Assembly (NCBI RefSeq): GCF_031846385.1
Contig: NZ_JAVRHV010000006.1
Coordinates: forward strand, 128,779 to 192,778
DNA length: 64,000 nt
Origin: Urechidicola vernalis
GTDB taxonomy: Bacteria; Bacteroidota; Bacteroidia; Flavobacteriales; Flavobacteriaceae
Direction: 5' to 3'
Position numbers and translations under genes: made by a program. Below the pieces are notes generated by a model, which searched no databases, was not told where the DNA came from, and saw nothing but the letters and a program-made list of their open reading frames with translations. Below, in pieces: positions 17,207 through 26,248 of the stretch (its first letter is position 1; each line of letters begins with the position of its first letter).

Positions 17207-17659
17207 ATGAAATATTTTATTCCAATAATTGCGTTACTTCTTTTAGTTTCTTGTAAAAGTGAAAACAAAAAATCTACTGCAACTCCTATTCAAGACGTAC
17301 CTTTAAACGAACGTCCGATACCTCCATTACCTGGAGCAGGAGCATCAACTGCTTTAAATGTTATTGGTGGACCACATTATATATGCCCAAAAAACTGTAT
17401 TAACGGAAACGGACCTGCCGCAGGAAAATGCCCAGTTTGTGAAACTGAAATGGCACACAATCAAGGCTTCCACACAACTCCGAATACGAGTCCAGCGACA
17501 CCAATTACTCCAAACACACCTACCACTACAAGTGGGCCAAATGCAAATGGGCAGTGGCATTACACTTGTTCAAATGGATGTGCTGGCGGAGGTGATGCGG
17601 CAGGAAATTGCTCAAATTGTGGCAATGCCTTAGCGCATAATGCGGCCTATCATAGTTAG
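17207..17659 (+). CDS. lipoprotein with two Cys4-His metal-binding-like modules
   Basis: The 150-aa protein has a lipobox ending LVSC16. Two copies of a 33-residue module follow, at 57-89 and 118-149. Each module reads HYxC-x3-C-x9/10-C-x2-C-x5-H-N-x3-[FY]-H, that is four cysteines and conserved histidines. A Pro/Thr-rich linker (about 90-116) separates them. The spacing suggests a zinc-ribbon-like or heavy-metal-binding module on the periplasmic or outer surface. The two copies indicate an internal duplication. No enzyme motif is visible, and metal binding is inferred from spacing only. Confidence 0.75.
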   Translation: MKYFIPIIALLLLVSCKSENKKSTATPIQDVPLNERPIPPLPGAGASTALNVIGGPHYICPKNCINGNGPAAGKCPVCETEMAHNQGFHTTPNTSPATPITPNTPTTTSGPNANGQWHYTCSNGCAGGGDAAGNCSNCGNALAHNAAYHS

Positions 17660-17660
17660 A

Positions 17661-19799
17661 TTAATCTACCCAGTGTAAAACATCTTTCATTACTGACCAT
17701 CTAGGTTCTTTCAATTCAGAACCTTGACCTTCTATCCAATGTTTAAACAAACGATCTATAGTGCCATCTTTTTGTTTCAACTCTAACCAAGTATTTACAA
17801 AAAGTTGCCAACTACTATCTTTTACCATTGGATATGCTGTTGGTATTTTTACCATATCTGGTTGAAGTACAGAAATATTAAATGACGGATAAATGATGGT
17901 CCATGCAGAACCCGCTTCTGCTGAAAATATGATAGCATCCATATCATCTGTCTCACCTTTAAAGTATGGACGTGGTGAATTCATTTTTACCAATTCAGCA
18001 TTTGGTATAAACGCCTTGATTTTATTTTCAAAATACGGGTTGGTATACCCTATTTTTAAATCGGTTTGACTCAATATACTTTCTCTCGATTTAAATAATG
18101 TTCTGTTATGGTCTGGAACAATAAATGCAACCGTTTGGTCTAAATAAGTGTCGGAAAGTGTAAATGAATTTAAACCATCGGTAGTGGCCACCAAACCAGA
18201 CATTACAATATCTAATTGACCTTTTGCTAAAAGTGGTCTCATTTGCGAACGTGTTACTCTATAAAATTCCGGCTCAACATTCAATTCTTGTGCTAAGATA
18301 TACGCCATTTCTGCGTCGAACCCAACCAATTCTGCTTCCTCGTTTTTAAACGCGAATGGCAAACCATTTGCAACATACCCTACTCTTAATTTACCGCGTT
18401 GTTTAATTGTATTAATTTGATTGTAAGATCTTGTCGAAGTAGAATCATTAAGCAAAGTGCTTACTTCTTTAATTTGTCCCTTTTTAAAGTCTTTGGTCAA
18501 GCGCATTTCAATAAAACTCTCATACTGCTCACTTTTTCCAAGGGCATAACCCAAATAAAAACGAGTTCCAATTAGTGCTACAATAGTTGAAACAGCACCA
18601 ATAACAATTCCTCTAATTAATTTTGGCCATAATATTTGAACACTACTTACGGTCATTTTAACCGAAATAATTGTTAAAACAACCAAATGAATTGCCCCTA
18701 AAACCACTCTTATTCTATCGGTATACACACTAGAAATTACAAATAGTTGAAACATTTCTTGTGGTAGTTTCATTAAATCTAACAAAAACGGAATTCCGGT
18801 AACCGGTGCTACGAAACTACTTAGTAAAGTGGCACCTACAAAAGTTCCATTCTCTATTAAACTGAAAGAACTGCCCATATACCAAGCAGTAAAAGGTACA
18901 AAGACAAAAATGACAAAAGTCCCCAAATTGGGAAAAGGATATGCTAATGGCATCATAAGATCTGCTTTGGCCCTGTCTTCATGATTCATGCCATTAAATG
19001 CCAATAATTGCTTTACATCATCAATTAATTGCGGTAAAACCACAATTATTTTACCTGTTGCAAAAATAGTTAACAGCGTACTTTTTGTTGCTTTAAATAA
19101 TGCCTTTGGAGAAATTCCGGTGGTAGTTTGAACTAATAATGGAAGCCAATAAAACCCGAGTAACAAAACTGCGATACTGTAAATGATAATATAGGCATGT
19201 AAACGTTGAATTTCTTCAAAACTCATAGTACCTGCATTGTAGGCCGCGATGGCAAAAACTCCGTATGGAGTCATTTTAATAACCATTTTATTGATATGAT
19301 TCAAAGCATCTGCAATCACATCCATGCTATGCAATAAATTCTTTTTCTCTTCTATCCTACTTAATCCTATCCCTAAGAAAATACTAAATAACACAACTGC
19401 TGGTACAATATTATTAGCCATAGAACCAAAAGGATTCGATGGAATGTATAATTCTAAAAAATTAAGAGGCGCCTCTACAGCAACAATTGAAGGTTTAAAA
19501 AAGGTAGAGGCTGACCAACTAGGCAAAGCCAATGGCAATAGCACTAATGCCACTACACCTATCCCCAGTAATAAAAACAACACTTTTAAACCATTAAAAA
19601 CCATGGTGCGGCCTTCTGACAAAGACATACGGCCAAGATTTGCAATAATGGATACCATGATATAAGGCAAGACCGTCATTTGCAGTAAGCCAACAAAACC
19701 ATCACCAATTATTTGAAAAAAAGAAACATATTCACCAAAAAAAAGACCAACTGCAATACCTGCCAATAGACCAATAATGATTTTCTTAGATAAACTCAT
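17661..19799 (-). CDS. dicarboxylate/amino-acid:cation symporter fused to a periplasmic solute-binding domain
   Basis: This 712-aa protein joins two families. Residues 1-385 are an SDF-family (DAACS, GltP-like) secondary transporter with about eight hydrophobic segments, an NLGT element at 291-294 in the position of NMDGT, and a final TM containing TDRIR (360-364). Residues about 394-418 form an extra TM. Residues about 465-705 are a type 3 solute-binding domain (RGKLRVGYVANGLPFAF, VGFDAEMA, LDIVMSG). In SDF proteins the C-terminus is cytoplasmic, so the extra TM would place the binding domain in the periplasm. Substrate is probably a dicarboxylate or acidic amino acid. Confidence 0.85.
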   Translation of the reverse strand: MSLSKKIIIGLLAGIAVGLFFGEYVSFFQIIGDGFVGLLQMTVLPYIMVSIIANLGRMSLSEGRTMVFNGLKVLFLLLGIGVVALVLLPLALPSWSASTFFKPSIVAVEAPLNFLELYIPSNPFGSMANNIVPAVVLFSIFLGIGLSRIEEKKNLLHSMDVIADALNHINKMVIKMTPYGVFAIAAYNAGTMSFEEIQRLHAYIIIYSIAVLLLGFYWLPLLVQTTTGISPKALFKATKSTLLTIFATGKIIVVLPQLIDDVKQLLAFNGMNHEDRAKADLMMPLAYPFPNLGTFVIFVFVPFTAWYMGSSFSLIENGTFVGATLLSSFVAPVTGIPFLLDLMKLPQEMFQLFVISSVYTDRIRVVLGAIHLVVLTIISVKMTVSSVQILWPKLIRGIVIGAVSTIVALIGTRFYLGYALGKSEQYESFIEMRLTKDFKKGQIKEVSTLLNDSTSTRSYNQINTIKQRGKLRVGYVANGLPFAFKNEEAELVGFDAEMAYILAQELNVEPEFYRVTRSQMRPLLAKGQLDIVMSGLVATTDGLNSFTLSDTYLDQTVAFIVPDHNRTLFKSRESILSQTDLKIGYTNPYFENKIKAFIPNAELVKMNSPRPYFKGETDDMDAIIFSAEAGSAWTIIYPSFNISVLQPDMVKIPTAYPMVKDSSWQLFVNTWLELKQKDGTIDRLFKHWIEGQGSELKEPRWSVMKDVLHWVD

Positions 19800-19814
19800 A
19801 GAAGTATTTTTCTA

Positions 19815-19822
19815 TAAATTTA
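19815..19822 (-). promoter_or_regulatory. -7-like box (TAAATTTA) for the symporter fusion
   Basis: A TAnnTTTA sequence ending 15 nt before the ATG at 19799 on the minus strand. The palindromic sequence and non-consensus last base make it tentative. Confidence 0.35.
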
Positions 19823-19896
19823 ATACAATCTTTGAGATATGGAATTGAAATCTAATATAACAACGAAACAAATTGAATAGGGCTTCTTCATTACCT

Positions 19897-19940
19897 AACT
19901 TTTTCTTGATAAAAAGTTACAAAAATCAAGACTTGATTTT
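19897..19940. repeat. double palindrome of a dispersed Bacteroidota type
   Basis: AACTTTTT (19897-19904) and AAAAAGTT (19911-19918) form a perfect stem around the loop CTTGAT. It is followed directly by AAAATCAAG-A-CTTGATTTT (19922-19940), a second perfect palindrome. CTTGAT thus recurs in both. The pattern resembles a common intergenic repeat I recall from Bacteroidota. The rest of the gap 19800-20071 holds no gene I can support. Confidence 0.55.
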
Positions 19941-20071
19941 CCTTTACTTGAATTTTACGTTTTAATCACTTTCAAATCCAGACCGTTTTACTCTTTGTAT
20001 TCTCAGACGCTAATTAAAACTCAAATTCTAAAAAAATGAAAATATATCCCACAAAAAATAAGCTTAGAGGA

Positions 20072-21667
20072 CTACAATTCAATAATTGTAAATTCTAAAT
20101 CCAACGGTTTTAGGGCATGTTTAATAGCAGGTATTAAATCCTCTCCATACTCTAAATAGTGTTCAGAAAAGTTTGTATTTCGCTCTTGCAGGCTTTGCTT
20201 CGGGAAAATCTCATCTTGCAATTGCTTCATTCTAAGTGTTAAGTCCTTGTATTTTCTGCGTTCTGCCTTTAACAAGCGTTTTTCTAGATTATCCAATCCG
20301 TTTAACTGCTTTTGCTTTTGGGCTTTTACGGCACCAATAAAAGATTTGTCTGTTTTTTCGGCTATCCCTTCTAGCACTTCAAAATGGCCATCAATTTGTT
20401 GGCGTTGAACAGAAAAATCGATAATAACTTCAGAGTGTTCTGTTATTTTCTTGTTTACCAAGGCTTGCTGCTTCAGAAATAATTCTTCTTTAGTAATTTT
20501 CAACTTTTCCATTTTCTCCGCCTGTTTCTCTGCTATTAACACAGCGGAGTTTCTTAAGAGTAAAATAGGAAATGGAACTTCCATTTTTTCAAAAAATGAT
20601 TTCAATTCAAACCAATAGGCCAATTCACCACCTCCGCCTATATAACATAGGTTTGGCAATATCACTTCTTGATATAATGGCCGCATGATTACATTTGGGC
20701 TAAATCGTTCTGGATGTAACTTTAATTCATATTCTAACTCATCCAAATTAAAAGCTATATCTGAATTATTTACCCGGTATTCTTTGCCATCAAACAACAT
20801 ACGCTCTCTAAGGCCATCCACTAAATAAAATAAATTAATCTCACGTGGATTTACTTGAATCTTATAATGCTTTCCTAATTTGCTGCAACATTTGGTTACT
20901 TCTTTAAAAGCAGCATTATCATATATATCTTTTTTTACAAATGGTAAAAACTGACGTTTTAAGTCGATATCATCTCCATCAACAATGACCAATCCATATT
21001 CAGCAAATAACTCATTGGCCAAATAACGTGTTGCTGCCGTTAAATTAGAATGTTCTAAATAAGCATCTTTAAACAATTGTTTCAACTTTTTTGCATTTGT
21101 ACTGTTTCCTAATAATTTAGAAAATTCTTCAAAAACAAATTCCATATTCCTATTATCCAATCTCCCAACACCTCCACTAGCCTCTCTTGGCCATGCTACT
21201 TTCTTTCCTTTAAAATTAAAATAATGGATTTCTTCAAAATCATGATCTTCTGACGCCATCCAATACACAGGAACAAAATTGTTTTTCGGATAGGTCGTTT
21301 TTAACTCCTCAGCTAAATTAATGGCAGAAACAATTTTGTATAAAAAATACAAAGGACCGGTAAACAAATTTAACTGATGCCCTGTGGTTACCGTAAACGT
21401 ATTTTGTGCTGCTAGTAATTCAATATTATCTAACGTCTTTTTAGAAGCCTTTACTTCTGCATATTGTTTTTTTAAAGATGCCACTAAAACTGTTCTTGTT
21501 TCCTGTGAAAAAGATTGTTGCTTCTCTTCTATTTGAGTTTTGAAATTTTCTATTGACGGGAATCTACCTATAAACGGAGTTATACTTTCTTTTTGTTCTA
21601 AATAATCTCCTATGGTCTTGGAAAAATAACCCGTCTGTTGAAATGGAATCGTTGAAACTTTGGTCAC
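20072..21667 (-). CDS. bshC: bacillithiol biosynthesis cysteine-adding enzyme BshC
   Basis: BshC adds cysteine to GlcN-malate in the last step of bacillithiol synthesis. From the GTG at 21667 the protein is 531 aa, matching Bacteroidota BshC. Recognisable features include IPFQQTGYFSKTIGDYL near the N-terminus, FTVTTGHQLNLFTGPLYFLY, VPVYWMASEDHDFEE, and a C-terminal coiled coil. A longer ORF reaches 21718, but its N-terminus does not fit the family, and a TATTTTTA -7-like box (21686-21693) lies 18 nt before the GTG. It is divergent from the M14 peptidase. BshA and BshB are not in the window. Confidence 0.93.
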   Translation of the reverse strand: MTKVSTIPFQQTGYFSKTIGDYLEQKESITPFIGRFPSIENFKTQIEEKQQSFSQETRTVLVASLKKQYAEVKASKKTLDNIELLAAQNTFTVTTGHQLNLFTGPLYFLYKIVSAINLAEELKTTYPKNNFVPVYWMASEDHDFEEIHYFNFKGKKVAWPREASGGVGRLDNRNMEFVFEEFSKLLGNSTNAKKLKQLFKDAYLEHSNLTAATRYLANELFAEYGLVIVDGDDIDLKRQFLPFVKKDIYDNAAFKEVTKCCSKLGKHYKIQVNPREINLFYLVDGLRERMLFDGKEYRVNNSDIAFNLDELEYELKLHPERFSPNVIMRPLYQEVILPNLCYIGGGGELAYWFELKSFFEKMEVPFPILLLRNSAVLIAEKQAEKMEKLKITKEELFLKQQALVNKKITEHSEVIIDFSVQRQQIDGHFEVLEGIAEKTDKSFIGAVKAQKQKQLNGLDNLEKRLLKAERRKYKDLTLRMKQLQDEIFPKQSLQERNTNFSEHYLEYGEDLIPAIKHALKPLDLEFTIIEL

Positions 21668-21685
21668 TGAGTTCTTAATTTTTGA

Positions 21686-21693
21686 TAAAAATA
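21686..21693 (-). promoter_or_regulatory. -7-like box (TATTTTTA) for bshC
   Basis: TAnnTTTA on the minus strand ending 18 nt before the GTG at 21667. It decides the bshC start, because it lies inside the longer ORF. Confidence 0.45.
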
Positions 21694-21756
21694 CTAAAAT
21701 TAGTACAGTGGTCGGCACCTGTCAAATTTTCTAACAAACTTTTAACGATTTTCAAC

Positions 21757-21764
21757 TATATTTG
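21757..21764 (+). promoter_or_regulatory. -7 promoter box (TATATTTG) for the M14 peptidase
   Basis: Exact TAnnTTTG match ending 19 nt before the ATG at 21784. It supports this start over an upstream in-frame TTG at 21682. Confidence 0.6.
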
Positions 21765-21783
21765 GTTTTCCAAATTTTATTTC

Positions 21784-24267
21784 ATGAAAAATTACTTTTT
21801 ATCCCTACTACTCCTAGTTGCAACCATTTTTACTTATGCTCAACAAATCCAATCGCCTTCCGAATTTTTAGGATACGAATTAGGTTCACGTTTTTCGCGT
21901 CACCATCAAGTGGTAGATTATTTTAAATATGTGGCTAATTCTTTATCTAATGTTGAGTTAGAAAAATATGGCGAAACAAATGAACATCGCGAATTGTACT
22001 TGGCTATTTTGTCATCGCAAGAAAACATGGATAATTTAGAAGAAATTAGGCTGAATAATTTGAAAAAAACGGGGCTTATAGAAGGAACTTCTTCAGATAA
22101 TTCAACTGCTATTGTTTGGTTGAGTTATAACGTACACGGTAACGAATCGAACAGTACCGAGGCCTCTATGCAAACAATTTACGAATTGGCAACCAACAAA
22201 AAAGATTGGTTAAAAAATACCGTTGTAATTATAGACCCTTGCATCAATCCAGATGGAAGAGATCGTTATGTAAACTGGTACAATCAAGTTAAAAGCAGCC
22301 CTTATAATAAAGCCAAACTAGGAAAAGAACACCATGAGCCTTGGCCAGGAGGTAGAGCCAATCACTACTTATTCGATTTAAATAGAGATTGGGCTTGGGC
22401 CACACAAATAGAATCGCAACAACGTTTGGTTGCTTATAGCCAATGGATGCCTCAAATTCATGTAGATTTTCATGAGCAATCGTATAACAACCCTTATTAT
22501 TTTGCTCCGGCTGTAGAACCGTATCACGAAATTATTACGGATTGGCAACGTGAGTTTCAAGTAACTATTGGTAAAAACCACGCGAAGTATTTTGATAAAG
22601 AAGGTTGGTTATACTTTACCAAAGAAAGTTTTGATTTGCTATATCCAAGTTATGGAGACACCTACCCTACTTATATGGGAGCAATTGGCATGACCTATGA
22701 GCAAGGTGGTGGCGGAAGCGCTGGTTTAGGAATTCAAACGGACAAAGGTTATGAATTGACCTTAAAAGACCGTTTAACACATCATACAGTTTCTGGTTTA
22801 TCCACAGTAGAGATTTCATCTATAAACGCAGAAAAATTGGTTACGGAATTCGAAAACTATTTCAATAATACAAACCGACATACCTATCAGAGTTTTGTGA
22901 TGAAAAATAACAATCAGGACAGAACTAATAAATTAATGGCCTTACTAGATAAACACGAAATAGCATATGGCACGCCAACCAGTTCTAGTGCTACTGGCTA
23001 TTCTTATAAAACTCAAAACCAAGAGAGTTTGAGTTTAAGTGAAGGTGATTTGGTTGTAAGTGTAAATCAGCCGAAAGGTAAAATGGTAAAGGCCTTATTT
23101 GAGCCACAAACCAAATTATCAGATTCGCTAACCTATGATATTACTGCTTGGGCATTACCTTATGCTTATGGTTTAGACGCTGTTGCATCTAAAAAATTGG
23201 TTGGCACTAAAGCCTACACCAATAAAGAGTTTACTCCTAATATTGTAGATCCTAAGGCTATTGGATATATGGCTAAATGGAACAGTATTTCTGATGCTGC
23301 TTTTTTAGGAAAGTTGCTACAGAAAAACATTAAAGTACGCTTAACTGAGACTCCGTTTACCTTAAACGGAAAGACCTATAAACAAGGTTCTTTATTGATA
23401 TTACAAAGTGATAACAATAAAGACTATGCCACTAAATTAATTGAAATAGCCAATACACAAAAAAGAACCTTAGATGCAAGTTACACTGGATTTGTAGATA
23501 AAGGCTACGACTTTGGCTCTAGCAGCGTAAAGCCAATAAACAAGCAACGTGTTGGAGTTTTATCTGGTGATAAAGTATCTTCTCTTGCTTTTGGAGAAGT
23601 ATGGTATTTCTTTGAGCAAGATTTAAAATATCCATTAACCGTTTTAGATACCGATTATTTTAGCAGAGTAGATTTATCTGAGTTGGATGTATTAATTTTA
23701 CCAAATGGATCGTATAGCAGCATGCTTAAAGAAAGTAAATTAAAAGAAGTACAAACCTGGGTAAAGAATGGTGGAACCATAATTGCTATGGAACGTGCTT
23801 TGAGTAGTTTTGATGGCAAAAAAGGGTTTGAATTGAAGGCTAAGAAAACGAAGAAAGACAGTACTAAAACCAACTTAACGCCTTATAATCAATTAGAACG
23901 TAAAAGTGCTGAAAACCTAATTACCGGAAGCATCTTTAAAAATACAGTAGACGCAACACACCCATTGGCATTTGGTTATGACAACAACTACTACACTTTA
24001 AAACGAAGTAAAAACACGTTTGACTATTTAAAAAGTGGTGGCAATGTTATTTATACAGGTAAAAACAGCAAACCATTGGCAGGTTTTACTGGTAGCAAAA
24101 CTGTAAAACCACAAAGCGAAGCCTTATTATACGGTGTACAATCTATGGGAAGCGGTAAAGTAGTGTATATGGTAGAAAACCCATTGTTTAGAGCCTTTTG
24201 GGAAAATGGTAAACTGTTTATGGCCAATGCTGTGTTTATGCTAAATAGTAATGAATTAACCGAGTAA
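21784..24267 (+). CDS. secreted M14-family zinc carboxypeptidase-like protein
   Basis: The 827-aa protein has a signal peptide ending TYAQQ and an M14 peptidase domain in the first ~370 residues. Zinc ligands are visible as HGNES (H118, E121) and the later DFHEQ. The substrate-binding arginine lies in NPDGRDRYVN. The C-terminal half contains a Rossmann/GATase1-like segment (about 600-690, VGVLSGDKVSS, DVLILPNGS) found in this Bacteroidota subfamily. It probably trims peptides in the periplasm or outside the cell. It is followed by palindromic sequences that may terminate transcription. Confidence 0.88.
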   Translation: MKNYFLSLLLLVATIFTYAQQIQSPSEFLGYELGSRFSRHHQVVDYFKYVANSLSNVELEKYGETNEHRELYLAILSSQENMDNLEEIRLNNLKKTGLIEGTSSDNSTAIVWLSYNVHGNESNSTEASMQTIYELATNKKDWLKNTVVIIDPCINPDGRDRYVNWYNQVKSSPYNKAKLGKEHHEPWPGGRANHYLFDLNRDWAWATQIESQQRLVAYSQWMPQIHVDFHEQSYNNPYYFAPAVEPYHEIITDWQREFQVTIGKNHAKYFDKEGWLYFTKESFDLLYPSYGDTYPTYMGAIGMTYEQGGGGSAGLGIQTDKGYELTLKDRLTHHTVSGLSTVEISSINAEKLVTEFENYFNNTNRHTYQSFVMKNNNQDRTNKLMALLDKHEIAYGTPTSSSATGYSYKTQNQESLSLSEGDLVVSVNQPKGKMVKALFEPQTKLSDSLTYDITAWALPYAYGLDAVASKKLVGTKAYTNKEFTPNIVDPKAIGYMAKWNSISDAAFLGKLLQKNIKVRLTETPFTLNGKTYKQGSLLILQSDNNKDYATKLIEIANTQKRTLDASYTGFVDKGYDFGSSSVKPINKQRVGVLSGDKVSSLAFGEVWYFFEQDLKYPLTVLDTDYFSRVDLSELDVLILPNGSYSSMLKESKLKEVQTWVKNGGTIIAMERALSSFDGKKGFELKAKKTKKDSTKTNLTPYNQLERKSAENLITGSIFKNTVDATHPLAFGYDNNYYTLKRSKNTFDYLKSGGNVIYTGKNSKPLAGFTGSKTVKPQSEALLYGVQSMGSGKVVYMVENPLFRAFWENGKLFMANAVFMLNSNELTE

Positions 24268-24275
24268 TAAGAAAA

Positions 24276-24362
24276 GGTGTGTTTAACCGCCTTTTTTAGT
24301 GGCTAAACACACCATAATGTAACTATATACTATAAATAAACACACTGGTGTGTTTATTTATA
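24276..24362. repeat. nested GGTGTGTTTA palindromes
   Basis: GGTGTGTTTA (24276-24285) pairs perfectly with TAAACACACC (24304-24313), with an inner GCC/GGC pair. A second, stronger palindrome has a perfect 15-bp stem (24331-24345 with 24348-24362) and a 2-nt loop, again built on TAAACACAC/GTGTGTTTA. The first hairpin could terminate the M14 gene. Four copies of one 9-10-mer in 87 bp suggest a dispersed repeat or miniature element remnant. Confidence 0.7.
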
Positions 24363-24400
24363 CGCTACACTTCATACCGATTAAAACAAAAACTGATAAA

Positions 24401-24760
24401 ATGAGGCCAAAAGAATTAATAGAAAAATGGGTAAAAACTTTTAATGAGGGAAACGCAGAAAAGATTTCTAATTTTTATCACGATGAAGCAATTAATCATC
24501 AAGTGACAAATGAGCCTGTTATTGGAAAAATTGCAATCCGAGAAATGTTTGAGAATGAATTTAATCAAGCCGATATGAATTGTATCATTGAGAACATTTT
24601 TGAGGATAATGATTGGGGAATTTTGGAATGGAAGGATCCCTTAGGACTGCGCGGTTGTGGATTCTTTCAATTTGAAGACGGTAAAATCAAATTTCAGAGA
24701 GGCTATTGGGACAAATTATCTTTTTTAAGACAACATAAATTACCAATCCCAAAAGAATAA
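24401..24760 (+). CDS. NTF2/SnoaL-like polyketide-cyclase-fold protein
   Basis: This 119-aa cytoplasmic protein has the SnoaL/NTF2 pattern: an N-terminal helix with EKWVKTFNEGNAEKISNFYH, then EVIGKIAIREMF-like strands and helices, and a terminal YWDKLSFLRQH. Members act as small-ligand isomerases, hydrolases or binding folds. The specific ligand is unknown. The ATG at 24401 is used instead of an upstream GTG (24350) that lies inside the palindrome. The short gap behind it (24761-24850) contains no gene. Confidence 0.78.
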   Translation: MRPKELIEKWVKTFNEGNAEKISNFYHDEAINHQVTNEPVIGKIAIREMFENEFNQADMNCIIENIFEDNDWGILEWKDPLGLRGCGFFQFEDGKIKFQRGYWDKLSFLRQHKLPIPKE

Positions 24761-24850
24761 AAAGGATGTAAGCACAACATTGGTTATAATTTATTGAGTC
24801 GGATTTCCCTTAACAAACCAAAACCGTTCTACATCTTAAAACAAATCATT

Positions 24851-26026
24851 ATGAAAAGAATATGCATCGTTTTTCTATTAGTTCTTATTAGTTCCCAATC
24901 TTATGCGCAAAAACCAAGAGCAAGAGATTTAGGAGTTCCCTTTGTTGGAGTTACTGGAACATTTAATGCCATCACCGATGTTAAAGGTGTTGAAGTTGGC
25001 TATAGCACCATTATTGAAGGTGAAGGAGAAAACATTGTAGGAAATGGACCTGTGAGAACAGGAGTTACAGCGATATTTCCTAGAGGAAAGGCTAAAAAAT
25101 TTAGTCCAGTTTATGCAAATTGGTATAGCCTCAATGGTAACGGAGAAATGACCGGTACAACTTGGGTTACCGAATCAGGTTTTTTAGAAACGCCAATAAT
25201 GATTACAAATACAAACAGTGTTGGCGAGGTAAGACAAGCTGTTCTTAAATGGTATGTTGATACAGATTGGTATAGTGGAGAAAATTGGTGGTATACCTAT
25301 CCAGTGGTAGCAGAAACATATGATGGATTCCTTAATGATATTTACGGATTTCATGTAAAAGAAAAGCATGTTTTAGAAGCCATAGAAAACACAACAAGTG
25401 GTAAGATTGCTGAAGGAAATGTTGGTGGAGGAACCGGAATGATGTGCTTGGGTTTTAAAGGCGGAACCGGAACTTCTTCTAGAGTCATTAAAATTAAGGA
25501 TTCAACATATACAGTTGGAGCTATTGTCCAATCAAATTTTGGAGCGAAAAGGAACTTATCAATCGCAGGTGTTCCTGTTGGGGTTGAATTAAAAGATACT
25601 TTGAATTATAAATTTAAGGCCCCACCAAAATCAAGGAGACAAGAAGGTGATGGTTCAATTATAGTAATAGTAGCGACAGATGCACCTCTATTACCACATC
25701 AATTAAAAAGAATAGCCCAAAGAATTCCTTTAGGAATTGGTACTGTTGGTGGCCGAGGAAGTAACGGTTCTGGAGATATTTTTTTAGCCTTCTCAACAGC
25801 AAATGAGAATGCATTTAATCGAGATGAAACTACAACTGTAAAATCTATGTCGAATGACCAGTTGACGCCAGTTTTTGAAGCAACTGTTCAAGCGGTTGAG
25901 GAAGCAATTATTAATGCGATGGTTGCTGCTGAAACAATGGAAGGTATTAATGGAAATACAGCGTATGCTCTTCCTCATGATTTACTGGTCGAGATTCTAA
26001 AAAAATACAATCGAATTAAAGAATAA
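24851..26026 (+). CDS. S58 (DmpA/BapA-type) P1-family aminopeptidase, secreted
   Basis: The 391-aa protein has a signal peptide ending QSYAQ and the S58 fold. Seen motifs are ARDLGVPFVGVTG, ITDVKGVEVG, NGPVRTGVTA, and a glycine-rich GGGTGMMCLGFKGGTGTSS. The predicted nucleophile is Ser269 in EGDGSIIVIVATDAP, where family members cleave themselves just before the serine to form two subunits. Known members release N-terminal D-, L- or beta-amino acids. The ATG at 24851 gives a proper signal peptide, unlike the in-frame TTG at 24794. Confidence 0.9.
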   Translation: MKRICIVFLLVLISSQSYAQKPRARDLGVPFVGVTGTFNAITDVKGVEVGYSTIIEGEGENIVGNGPVRTGVTAIFPRGKAKKFSPVYANWYSLNGNGEMTGTTWVTESGFLETPIMITNTNSVGEVRQAVLKWYVDTDWYSGENWWYTYPVVAETYDGFLNDIYGFHVKEKHVLEAIENTTSGKIAEGNVGGGTGMMCLGFKGGTGTSSRVIKIKDSTYTVGAIVQSNFGAKRNLSIAGVPVGVELKDTLNYKFKAPPKSRRQEGDGSIIVIVATDAPLLPHQLKRIAQRIPLGIGTVGGRGSNGSGDIFLAFSTANENAFNRDETTTVKSMSNDQLTPVFEATVQAVEEAIINAMVAAETMEGINGNTAYALPHDLLVEILKKYNRIKE

Positions 26027-26248
26027 TAGAGTATATCATTATCCACATTATACTATCTGTTTCTAAATACTTTGCACTCCCACTAAAAAGAAACATGTCA
26101 CATTAAACCTGCTATTATTTGATACCTCTTTCGAATTGCTTCTTTTGTACTAAATATTGTTTTAGTATTTTCTTAACAAGAATATATTGTGAATAATTGT
26201 AGCTATGCATTTAAATTTATGCTACCAAAAATTAAACCATTAGAACTT

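Noticed and set aside
16957..17268. Minus-strand ORF overlapping the 16394 gene and the Cys/His lipoprotein
   Set aside because: Shadow of two genes with clear signal peptides and, for the second, a promoter box on the plus strand.
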